A stretch of DNA of 64,000 nt, from assembly GCA_014773175.1 (NCBI GenBank), contig VXCM01001269.1, positions 124,001 to 188,000 of the forward strand. Reading direction: 5' to 3'. Position numbers and translations under genes: made by a program. The stretch comes from Lucifuga dentata. Taxonomy: Eukaryota > Chordata > Actinopteri > Ophidiiformes > Bythitidae. Positions 35,210 to 45,257 of this stretch are shown here, one piece after another. Below the pieces are notes generated by a model. That model was not told the origin of the DNA and did no database searches. It saw nothing but the letters and a program-made list of their open reading frames with translations. Each line of letters starts with the position of its first letter. Within the stretch, counting starts at the first letter, position 1.

Positions 35210-36514
35210 CATCATCTTATCTCTGGCTCTGTTCTGAAAGCTCATTAGGGCCAGAGATCAAAGAGTGGGGCAGCTGGCCTGTGAACTGGACACTGTGGGC
35301 TATTTCCATCTATTTATCACTCATACGGCTATTTTGGCTCTCAGTGGAGGTGATCTGCATCCAGATTGCACCACAGCTTTTCTCTGTAAGCTTGCCATTT
35401 TGGTGACATCCATCAGCAGCCCCGTTTGGCTCTAAGACCTCTCTGAATTCAGTGCCCATTTCCACCAAGTGCTGGTCTGCACATAAAAAGTTTATCCAAA
35501 CGCTATGGTAAAAAAAAAAAAAAAAAAAAAAATGTTTCAACCTTGAGACCAAAATATTCATTGTTGGAGAGAAAATAGTCTGTGCTAATTTTGCAATATG
35601 TTATGCCTTTGAAAGGACTGTTGGCACGCACTGTGGAATATGTGCAGGAACATTTCACAGTCCTGGATTTTATGAAATGTTGAAAGGGCTAATAGTGATG
35701 TCATAAGGATTATTCTTTCATTTGTAACCCTTTTTATCCGTATTCGTCTTGGGCCAGAGATTTCAAGGTTAATCAAATGAATGCACTGTCTAGCTGGTTG
35801 TAAAATTACAATATGCAGTATTTGTGACATTGAAAAATGAATCAATCAAAGAAAGAACTTCACAGTTGCAGTTAATGTGCCAAAAGCAAACCCTGGTGCA
35901 TTTTGGGTTTTTTTCTTTTTTTTTTTTTTTTTNTTTTTTTTTTTTTTTTAGGTATTTTTTTCCTAAAAATCCCAAATAATTTGCTGGCAACACAAACACA
36001 CTTCAAACACGCACTTACATTCGTCATTGAATGAGGACAGAGTGTTCAAGGTGAGAGTAGAATTAGCAAACATCTCTCTTTCAGCTTTTGCAAATGCTTA
36101 ACTATGACATGTTCAGCGGACATGTACATCCTATTTAAACAAAGTAAAGACAGAACAGCTCTCTATGTGACTCGTGGCGTAATTCTATTCTCCGTGGACT
36201 TACAGCCCTGAGAACACTTGGACATGCAGTATTCATAACCTTTAAAACCTTTGCTTACAGTCTCCATATCACACCGGACAAGAGGTGAAGTGTGAGAAAA
36301 TGCACAACGGTTAACTCAGCAGAGAAAGCGGAAACTACCAAACTACCGCTACTGTGATAGACGAGCCATTAGGGATGGTGTATGACAGACAGTGTAGTAC
36401 TTCAGTGACCTCTCTACGCGTATTATACATTATAAATGACACACCCGCGCTCTGCACGCATATACAGTCTGTCACCTCATTCATGCCGCACACACACCAG
36501 CTCACTGCACTGAC
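33422..36514. other. Non-coding stretch, nothing firmly recognised
   Basis: Simple features are a C run with an N at 33917, A runs at about 35185-35208 and 35510-35532, and a T run with an N at 35933. The segment 35210-35330, containing GGGCCAGAGATCAAAGAG (a TCF/LEF-like ATCAAAG word), looks like a possible conserved non-coding element by composition only. Confidence 0.4.
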
Positions 36515-36595
36515 CCGTTCCTGGAGAAACACAAGCTGTCCAAACATTTCTTCCTTTGAAGGCCTGTCTCGGTCTTTCCTGCCATCACGTGGTAC
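36515..36595 (-). CDS. Candidate 81-bp internal exon, gene not recognised
   Basis: On the minus strand this block is preceded by ACTCAG (acceptor) and followed by GTCAGT (donor, CGG|GTCAGT). It is exactly 27 codons, phase 0 in and phase 0 out, with no stop in that frame. The translation is charged and non-repetitive: a VPRDGRKDRDRPSKEE segment followed by MFGQLVFLQER. The frame stays open beyond both borders, from the start of the 91-codon minus-strand frame at 36607 down to 36335, so splicing is not required by a stop. It could belong to the same minus-strand gene as the putative terminal exon at 25927-26093, about 10 kb downstream, but their phases do not join directly, so further exons would be needed. 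No protein family was recognised. Confidence 0.27.
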
Positions 36596-36802
36596 CTGAG
36601 TTCTCATACTTCAGAGAGGCTCAGACTGAGTGGGAGAGAAAAGGCTTTGAGTATGCGTATGTGTGCATCTGCCTACTACAGGAAGCATGGATGTTTCATT
36701 GTGGGTTTTGTTTTTTTGCCAATTAAACAGACACTAAAATCTGTCACAATGCCTGAGCTGAGAAGCTTCGGGGTTCCAGATTTGCTGTCTTCACAGAGCA
36801 AA

Positions 36803-37117
36803 CTAGGTTACTCCTTTTACATAAAAAAGTGAAGCCAAGTGCAAAACATCAGAGCTAAAGCAGCTAGAACAACCCAGTGGCTGTCGTTGGAGCTCAACAG
36901 ATGTAACTTCCTCCGCTAAATCAGCTCCTGGAAAGTTGTCAACACAGCTCTGCCAGAACTGCTTCTTCTTCATGTCTGTTATAGTTGATTTTTTTTCTCT
37001 GTGCTTCAGTGTTTTGTGTTTGCTGACTGACTGAAGGACAGATAATGAGGAGGATGTTCTTTCTTTATTCATCTCTACGTCCATGTTCTTCTCTGAGTCC
37101 TCATTTTGCGCTGCCAC
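36803..37117 (-). CDS. Open frame of about 104 codons, unknown origin
   Basis: The minus-strand frame has an internal ATG (about 37084) and a polar, Lys/Glu/Ser-rich translation: NEDSEKNMDVEMNKERTSSS, then KHREKKSTITDMKKKQFW, then NFPGADLAEEVTSVE. The first part reads more like genuine protein than the surrounding shadow frames, having no low-complexity repeat and few hydrophobic runs. The C-terminal third (Cys/Ser/Leu-rich) looks random. No splice donor or family was recognised. The GCTAGCTAGCAAAGCTAAA sequence to its right occurs often near fish dispersed repeats, so this may be the remnant of a transposon-carried or retrocopied frame. The start is uncertain: the outermost in-frame start is GTG, with an ATG further in. 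Confidence 0.25.
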   Translation of the reverse strand: MAAQNEDSEKNMDVEMNKERTSSSLSVLQSVSKHKTLKHREKKSTITDMKKKQFWQSCVDNFPGADLAEEVTSVELQRQPLGCSSCFSSDVLHLASLFYVKGVT

Positions 37118-37258
37118 ACAAATTCATACATTGGAATATTATTATATGTGTTGTTTGCTATGCTAGCTACTGCAAACTCTACTGGCGCTAGCTAGCAAAG
37201 CTAAATGCAGGAGTTGTGCACAAATCAGCAGTCAGAGCAGCATCACAGGGACTCAGTC

Positions 37259-37393
37259 CTATGTTCCCAGGGTCCTATGTTCCCCAGTTCTATATAGCGT
37301 AATAGAACACATAATGGGTTAGGGTTAGTCTGTTACACTTAATGAATGTTAACAGAATATTGAACTGGGGAACATAAGACCCTGGGAACATAG
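37259..37393. repeat. Small foldback element with 32-bp inverted ends
   Basis: CTATGTTCCCAGGGTCC... at 37259-37290 is mirrored at 37362-37393 with one mismatch by eye. The 71-base middle includes GGGTTAGGGTTAG. Short repeats with GTTCCC/GGGAAC ends of this kind are dispersed in teleost genomes (general knowledge). No clear target duplication is visible. Non-coding. Confidence 0.8.
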
Positions 37394-37627
37394 ATATGCT
37401 CCCTATCATAGCCAGGCGTGTTCCTGTGCTAGTGGGGATACTCTCTTCACAGGCCGCTGTCTGACATCCAGGGATACAACTGAGATAAGTGATGCTTTGA
37501 CTTCATGAGCCAAAGGGTCTAAACTGTCACCTCCAAACTTAACACAACACGCTGACCAATGACCCTCAACACGCTATGAGAGTCATTGGATATTTTTTAG
37601 TATAGTAGTAGTTCAAGGTGACATTTA

Positions 37628-37699
37628 GGTTGGATTTACACTATAAGTGTTGATGCTCAATTCCAATCTTTTGCCTATATCCGATATTTTGTTCAGTGT

Positions 37700-37732
<33 letters not shown>

Positions 37733-38362
37733 AAGTGGCTCATATCTGATATCTGTATTTACAGGCTTTGACCTGTAGCAGCCCAGATGCACTTACGCAT
37801 GCGCACATTTCTGAGAAGGATGTAAAACGCTTCAATGGACTAAGATTAGAGAACTATTTAAAAATATGATCAGCAGATTAAAACTTTCAAATGCAGAGAG
37901 AAACATCTGACACGTATTTTTGTCAGACAGTCATGGAGAAACGGGACTTTTGCTGCTGTAATGGGAGCCTGTTATCACACACTAACTCGTCTATTTGATA
38001 TAAATACACATCAGTATGTCTGATATATATACACTTTGTCCTCCATTTCTATTTACAGAGAGCTCTCATATTGATCGCTTGCATCATCCATATGCGGACA
38101 AAGTGGAACGTTACATAGGAGTCGGAATGGGAAGGAAATTCCGATTTGTATATTTAGACAGCAGTTGCATTGGTGGATATCTCATACGTATATCCGATTT
38201 ATTTCCACATATGCAAGTGGCCCAAAACGGATTTGAGAATATCCGATTCCATGTGGCTTTTTACCATTTACATCTTCAGGAAGCGTATCTGATACATGTC
38301 GCAAGTGAGCAAAAGATCGGAATTAGGTCACGTCACATGTGCATCGTAGCATAAATCCAGCC
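37628..38362 (+). mobile_element. Harbinger-like non-autonomous element with TTA target duplication
   Basis: The left end GGTTGGATTTACACTA and the right end (reverse complement GGCTGGATTTATGCTA) are inverted repeats. Each is directly flanked by TTA (37625-37627 and 38363-38365), the usual 3-bp target of PIF/Harbinger elements. The inverted ends extend to about 50 bases, including AATTCCAATCTTTTGC on the left and GCAAAAGATCGGAATT on the right. A poly-T run lies at about 37707-37733. There is no transposase or Myb-like gene. An older, interrupted relative is at 30754-31742, and a possible scrap at 51728. Confidence 0.83.
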
Positions 38363-38595
38363 TTAGTCACCGGTGACATGTCAAGGTCTTTCCTCATCTT
38401 CTGTAGAGTGTATTTGGGTAGAGGATCTACCTCACCTTTCACCCTAAAAACAACAGTGTTTTGTAGCCAGAAATGCTGCGCTGTTACTAATCATACAATA
38501 AAAACTTATTTTTTCTGAGAAACATAAAATTATGTCAAAGTAATGTAGTGAAATTCTAAGGTGTAGAGTGTCTGTGAGTGGTAGAGTGCCATAGA

Positions 38596-38599
<4 letters not shown>

Positions 38600-38636
<37 letters not shown>
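38600..38636. repeat. (GT)n microsatellite
   Basis: A GT run of about 18 units, ending in GCGCGTGCACGTG. Confidence 0.95.
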
Positions 38637-38641
<5 letters not shown>

Positions 38642-39461
38642 TGCACGTGTAGGTAAGTAGGACAGTTCTACATTAATAATGGCCTGTCACAGCGTGTTTT
38701 TGCTAAGCAGTGGGAACGATTAGGCCTGCCTTAGACCCAGCATGTGACAGTCTGATCGACACATGAAATACGTCGGAGAAAAAGCAGCGCTTTCATTTTT
38801 CCACTGTAACACCTCATGTATTCATAAACACACACTGTAGACCCCACATCACACATGCATACATAAACACAGATAAGCTCAAACTGCACTTCTACATCAA
38901 GGAACTTAAATGTGACTTTTGATTTATAAATACACAAAAAGACATCCTATTTTAGCCTAAATTTCTTCATCTCATTACATCCCAGTCTCAGTTAGTCAGC
39001 TTTTGCTTCAGGCTACACGATCCTAATTCAGTTAATCACAGCCGTCATCACCAAGCATGTTAAACAGCCCCTGTGCTGATGTGTGTTGGATGGATGGGAA
39101 GCCAAGCCGTGTTGGAGGACTACCAGGCGAGCAGTACATGAATTTGACCAGTATCACTATGACACCCACAGACCACACAGTCTCCCTCCACACCTGGTTC
39201 ATATTCCACGCTCCTGTCAAAACTGGGCTGAGGTAGAGTGAACAGACAATGATGCCATATCTACTAATAACACCTACCGCTCATACACACTGAAACGGTG
39301 GCATGATTTGTGTGGGGCGGCAGACACTCGGAGGGCAAATTTTACTGAGTCAGATTAAAAAAGAAAAATAAGGACAGGTGCTGAGCCAATAAATCTATAA
39401 ATCAATAAACCTTAAGCACGTAACAGGAAAGCAAAAGTAGAATTTGTAATATCTCAGTGGG
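38637..39461. other. Non-coding stretch, nothing recognised
   Basis: No gene-like frame or repeat was recognised in this stretch. Confidence 0.5.
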
Positions 39462-39718
39462 AAAATGGAATATAGTCCAAGGAGAAGATGGTTTTACCAA
39501 GAAATTCAAAGGATTGTGTGTAAGTGTTAGTAGGCAAAACACTGAATTTTAGGGTGGATGTATCACCTGAACATTTGATTTTGAAAGATTAGGGGATTTG
39601 GCAAAATAACACAAACACTAAAATACGGTTTTATGTTTTGGAAAATGGTTGGCATTAACATCATGTGTGCGGGTAGTATTTATTGGGCTCAAATGTGCAA
39701 AATCACTGGTATAATCCT
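39462..39718 (+). mobile_element. 3' fragment of a TTAA foldback element, subfamily B
   Basis: It begins within GGAATATAGTCCAAGG and continues TTTTACCAAGAAATTC, GTATCACCTGAACATTTG, TTAGGGGATTTGGCAAAATA and TTTTGGAAAATGGTTGGC. The right end is CACTGGTATAATCCT followed by TTAA (39719-39722). The entire 5' half is missing. Confidence 0.8.
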
Positions 39719-39722
39719 TTAA

Positions 39723-42700
39723 TATAGATGGCTGGTATGTAGCTGGTAAACTGGACACCTAACAGCATGAAAAACCTAATAAGTTAATTTTTTGAGATTT
39801 TTGAATGACATAATGAAAATTTTGAAATAAAACATCCACAAATTTTTGGATTTTTTTTTTTTTTATGCTTCCAAGTTGAAGGATTGCGTGCTCCTCTACA
39901 AGTTGATTAAATTTCTGACCTTTTTTCCTTTCTTGGAATAGTGTCAAAAATACAAAGTACAATATTCCCACCTGAAAAGTAGTTTAGTAGTAGCAGAAAG
40001 CACAAAATGAAAACAGTCAAAGATCAAGTAACTCAAAATTATAACTACAGAATGTATTGCACTTAACTAACATTACGTAAAAGGATAAATACAACAAATG
40101 GCATCAGACTGTAGGAAAAAAACCTAAGAAAGACCTTCATATGCCTCTGACCTGCTGAGAACTAAGGAGGGACGGACACTGACATTTAGCATTCTAGACA
40201 ATCATAAAGGAAACTTAGCCTTACTGAGATGATGATGTAAAGAAGCGTAATTGTTCTCTGTGTCGCTGCATCACAGGGCCGGCCTATTCAGTTCCTGGCT
40301 CTTTGTCCTTTTACAGCCCAGGCTGTGAGCTCACCTCTCAGGCTGAGGGCGCCTGCAGACCCCAGGGACTCCAGCGGCTAATGGAGAGAGGTTCCAGATG
40401 GGGAGTGGTCAATCTCACCGTGCCACCTGCAGCCTGTATCATTTAATGCTCTTTGGCCCTCTTTACTTTGGCCTTGGACTTAAATGTCAATCAGAAGGAC
40501 TGGTGCAGGGAAGAGACGGGTCCCGCCATGAAATCAGGATGACCCTGCCGTTTGAACGCACCATGGAGATAAAGAAAAAGAGAGAAGTGAGAAAGTGATA
40601 GCGAGAGAGGGAGAGTTTAGGGAGTGAGACCTTCACTGTCACGGTGATAGGACAGAGCGATCTTGAAAGGCAAGCAGCTGTGCTTTCCAAAAGCCATGGC
40701 CGCCGCCCTGTAGTGCTCTAAAGAGCAACGCAACAATGCCTGCCTCAGCACATAAATAATTCCTACGTTAGAGTATCTGTGCATCCACAAATGTGCGCAG
40801 ACTATGTTATATGGCCTGTCATATACGTCAGAAAGACTGCTGTATGCGAGATTGCTTAACCTTTATGCGCCTTTGACGCTGGGAATACTTGGGATTGAGT
40901 TATACTGTATGCATGAAATGTGTGTTAAGTACTCATCCGGTTTTCTGTGTATTGGAAAGAGTGCGTGGGTCTGTGTTGGTTTTTACATAGGTGCTGTCAA
41001 CGACCTTCACCTAATTTTCCCAACCATGTCAACATGTGTCTGCGTGTTTGTGGCAGTGACAGAGTGTTCTATTCTTTGTGATATTGAACAGGTTATGACC
41101 TAGACATTTTGTCCTCTGTTCAACACCTCTATGTCTCCAATCTCCACAGACTTGTGTCGAACCCCATATTGATACTTCAAGCCGTCCATCTTAATTCCAC
41201 AGTGAGAAACACTTGAAAAATCACCAGCAGTCCCTTGTCGGAGAGGAGCCAAAGACAGAAGACCCAATTTGTTGTGGAGGCATTTCCCCCCTCCATGCTT
41301 GGTTCAATGTATTCAGTTGTTTAAGCCCCTCTGATCCCCTCCCTCTTTCACCAACTCTCAGATGTGAGACAGACGGTGGGTCCTGACCGCTGGCCAAGGT
41401 TAACAGAGCCTTAAACTTTGTTTGAGCTCTGCATCACACGCCCACCACCTCAGAGATCAAACACCATTCCTCTCTCAGCTCCCACTGACAACTCCCAGCT
41501 ACAAAACTGTCCCACTTCTCCTTTCTTTGCCCTGAATACCATACTAGACTTGATCACATTCTAACCCTCAGGGTGAACCTTCCCGTTTTAAGCCAGCATG
41601 AACCTTCCCACGTGTATTATACATTTAAGTTTTTGATCATGATGATTGATTAATGGCTGGTTACTGTTGTAATCTCTTCCACTTTTGGAGATTTGGCAGT
41701 TTTAGGCAGGATAAAGTTGTTATAAAGCATATGATAATTTATAAATCACATAAGTTTTGTTTAAAGTGTTTTGTGAATTTCATTATAGGTAAATCATATT
41801 TTCAATCTGAATTTAGCTACAAACAAAAATTTTGTTGCACCATATTCTATTACATTAAGATAATTTTATCACCAGTGCTTTCTACCTGACATTACAGTTC
41901 TCATCTGAGCTCTAACGATCAACAGTTCATGAGCACCACCATGTGGTAAATAGTAGAATAGCATCAGTTGGTTTGTATTATATTGTTTGTAGCCAATAGA
42001 TAGCAGCAAAGAGCTGGATGATAACTAACTTTGAATGATAAGATTAAAACTGGCATGCACACTGAGTGCAGTCACTTGGTATACGTCAGATTAATCCAAA
42101 CCAAAATGTTCTCCTCGTTATCAAGCACATTTTTCTGGCTCACTTCCTTGTAAAAGTTAACAAGCCAAGTAACTTGAGTGACATAAAGGGTGGCAGTGCA
42201 AAAGGCTTTGTGGAGCCAATATTTTGGAGCCAATTGTATAAATGACCTTTGAGTTAGACAGCTGCTGGGCTGTTTCAAATTACGCTTCTGACAGACTGAG
42301 TTTAGCCTGTCAAAGAAAGCCAAGACACTTAAAACAGACCTACTCTGTGCTGTGAGCCCTATCCTGCCCTGACAAGTCTGACATTGCTTAGGAATCCATT
42401 GTCTTATGATTGCGACTTTGCCATAGCTTCAGGGGAGGCATTCCAACAGCTCAGCCACCCTCCACTTCCTCCTCCTCCTCCTCCTCTACCACCATACACC
42501 TACACTCTCCACCCATTCCTGTATCACTTATTTACCAGCACACCCACAGCTAGCACTTCGCATTTGCTATGGGTGTGGTTTCTGCTGTGCAAGCAAGAGC
42601 ACAAGGTATCAGGCATAACGACTGCCAGTGCAAATATGAACTTTTCACTCTCGTGGTTGTAGTTTGATGACTGATAAAATGAATAAATTTGATGATTAGG

Positions 42701-44244
42701 TGGGCATGGCAAGGCAAGACAGATGATGAACTTAGTATTTTAATTGCTCTCCTGCTCTCATGCCAGCATCACAAATGTACAAGCTGACCCAGATTGATCA
42801 GGGGAGGTGGATCAGTCAATCAGATCAATTATTCATAAAAAGATGACAGAGCATGATTGTTGCTTTTAGATGTGCCAGAGACATAATCTAATGGCTGCTC
42901 CTTAATGGACAGGATAATGTGCTGCTCTAAGTAGGCAAAAGCCAAGGTCAGCAGTTTAGTGAAATCAAGCTTAAAACATAAGTTACTCTTCCTGCGTCTT
43001 CTGTTTCATTCCTTTTCATTTTCCTCTCACAAGACAAGGGTGGTGGCTGGGGACTGTCGACACATGATAAACTACGAACTATTAAACAGCTGCATCCTGT
43101 ACATTGGAGTCAGGATTTTAATATGCCCATGAGGGAGCTCTTTATCATTTAAGTTGGAATGCTGTGTGACTACATGTCAAGGTCAGCCTATATTTGTGAA
43201 AATAATTGTCTATATTCCCAGATAAAATTTCTTGAGGAAATTTTAAAGATCAGCACTTCGAATTTAGCTTTCCATTATTTTAACTTTTCCATTATTTAAA
43301 CAGAAAATGGTAAATTGGCATGTTAAGATAACAGTGTTTCATTCTGTCCCATAAGTCAGTATGGAGAATTTCCTCAGAAGATTTTTTTTTTGTGCACAAA
43401 ATAGTTTATGCTAACCTTTGCAGTGCAGAGTTGTGAAGAACTTGATCATGGTTCAAAAACAACTGTATGGAATAAAATAAAATAAAAAAAGATGTTGCTA
43501 GCAGAGGAATTACTGTATATAGCCAGGAAGAATCTGGATAGTGTACCAAAGCATTTTGTGCAGCAGAGATAAACAAGATGAATAAAGGCAAAGCTCAGAA
43601 ACTGTAAAATGAAACTATACTTACGATTTGCTTTATAGATCTCCCTGAGAATCTGAATTAAATGCAGAAGCAGATGCACTAATGTAGCCAAACAGTGATG
43701 ATGCTTTGCTGACGCTGCCTCTGCTGTGGATATGCCGAAGCCACATTTGCTATCAGTTTACTCCAAGAATTGGGAATTTATTACGTGTGATAATGGCAGA
43801 GGGATAAAGTAAACTTTCTGTGCAACCAATAAGAACAACTTATTGTTCTTATTGGTTGAACAATAAGAACATTGTTGTTATTATTGTTCACTTGCAACGG
43901 CAAGTGAAAGCTAAAATTTAGAGTCTATGGTATGAAAATGTATCTTGTGATTATGAGGCAACGTCATGGCACCATTGGTGGTTAGTTATACAGTATGCCC
44001 CACTCCATTATTAAAATAATTATTGATATAATACAGTTTTTAACTGCTAAGTGCTGCATATGCTAAATTCAAACCAGGACAGTGAAGCATCCCTTTAATC
44101 TATGCTTTTGTAAAGCAATTGCTTTCCAAAGTATTAGGCATGTACTCCCATCTGTATGCACTCTAAAAATGCTCTGAATTTTGTTTTCTGATTCTGTCAA
44201 ATCAATAATGTTTGTATAGTGCAGTAATAGCTGCTGTATTTACA
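39723..44244. other. Long non-coding stretch, nothing firmly recognised
   Basis: This includes a T run at 39849-39864 and a CCT-rich microsatellite at about 42467-42487. Open frames such as 40804-41103 show no domain or splice support. It would be 5' flanking DNA of the putative plus-strand gene. Confidence 0.45.
43824..43857. repeat. Perfect short inverted repeat (14-bp arms)
   Basis: AACCAATAAGAACA (43824-43837) and its exact reverse complement (43844-43857) are separated by six bases. A second, partly overlapping copy of AACAATAAGAACA follows at once, so the locus looks like local templated duplication. Confidence 0.8.
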
Positions 44245-44264
44245 AATATATATATATATATATA
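44245..44264. repeat. (TA)n microsatellite
   Basis: An uninterrupted run of about nine to ten TA units. Confidence 0.9.
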
Positions 44265-44840
44265 GATTCTTTATTGTGTAGTATGTTCAGGAGCAACTGA
44301 TGCCTATATTTGTGTATCAGTTATTCAGAGCTCAAATATGACACCCATATACCAACTACACAGGCATGCCTTTTCATTTTTTTAATTGCATGTTTCTTAT
44401 TTGTGTTTTGATTTCTTTAATAATTTGAATATAAATATAGGGTCGTAGGTAACGCTAATGTATTGTCTATGTGGGGAAACACACAATGAAGGCGTGATTT
44501 CTGCACAAATCACAGTATGGACCAATCTTAATTTATTACATTATAATTAGAATAAATGTAGGTAACTTATAATTTCTGTTGTAGTATGCATGTTAAAGAT
44601 ACAAGATGAACAGAGTTTATTCTGTGAAAAACCAAATGCATTTAGTCTCAAACTCTCCACCCTCTCCAATTTCCACCCAAAGACACACGCAAACGACAGC
44701 TTTTGTTGATTCCAACTCTTTGAATTGAAGTTGAATCCCACCCATCCTCTTGTTGACAGATGGATATGACTAATTCCTCACGCAAGGGGTCGCTGTTGTA
44801 GTGGATGAACGCACCCTGCCAGAGTCTGGGATCAAGACAG

Positions 44841-44841
<1 letters not shown>

Positions 44842-44874
<33 letters not shown>
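44842..44874. repeat. (GT)n microsatellite upstream of the putative gene start
   Basis: A GT run of about 16 units, 200 bases upstream of the putative start codon. Confidence 0.95.
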
Positions 44875-44876
<2 letters not shown>

Positions 44877-44879
44877 CCA

Positions 44880-45078
44880 GTGAAAATCACCCGGAGACGG
44901 ACTGAGACAGTTCTTGACCGTACCAATGCGTGTGGCCCGTAAATCTGCTACATTAGCCCCAGCGAAATCATCTTGTGGAGACAATGGTATGTGGAAAATG
45001 AGGGAATAATCGGAGGAGAAACGGAAGGAGGCTCGTTTTGTTGAATTGCGAGTGGGATTACAGCTGCTGGCTACGAAA
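44880..45078 (+). promoter_or_regulatory. Putative 5' UTR / proximal promoter of the plus-strand gene
   Basis: The sequence between the GT microsatellite and the ATG is more balanced in composition and contains several CG dinucleotides (CCCGGAGACGG, GCGTGTGG, ATCGGAGGAGAAACGG). No TATA box in a convincing position was seen. An in-frame TAA at 45007-45009 with no intervening ATG fits an untranslated leader. Downstream, intron 1 begins with GCTAGC-rich sequence often seen at fish gene starts. The transcription start cannot be placed from sequence alone. Confidence 0.4.
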
Positions 45079-45106
45079 ATGTCGGGAAAAATAGAGAGCA
45101 AGCAAG
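45079..45106 (+). CDS. Putative first coding exon (MSGKIESKQ...), gene not recognised
   Basis: The ATG at 45079 has A at -3 (ACGAAAATGT). It is followed by nine full codons, Met-Ser-Gly-Lys-Ile-Glu-Ser-Lys-Gln, and one base of a split codon, then a consensus donor, CAAG|GTAAGT, at 45107. The same frame has a stop upstream at 45007-45009, so this is the first ATG in its frame of the leader. Reading through the donor continues only into a frame containing the assembly duplication at 45127-45257, which supports splicing rather than an intronless ORF. The exon is phase 1 out and joins in frame to the candidate exon at 48988. The short, charged N-terminus gives no domain, and I do not recognise the gene. 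Confidence 0.55.
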
Positions 45107-45126
45107 GTAAGTCCTGCCCGGTTATA

Positions 45127-45257
45127 CTCCAGCACACAGCTCCGCTTCGGAGTGCCGTTATAACGGTATTCCTCACACGGGGTACGGATGGNCTCCAGCA
45201 CACAGCTCCGCTTCGGAGTGCCGTTATAACGGTATTCCTCACACGGGGTACGGATGG
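45127..45257. repeat. 65-bp direct duplication flanking a single N (assembly join)
   Basis: Bases 45127-45191 and 45193-45257 are identical and separated by the N at 45192. The duplication lies just inside putative intron 1, 20 bases after the donor. It contains ACGGTATTCC-type sequence with several CGs. Confidence 0.88.
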
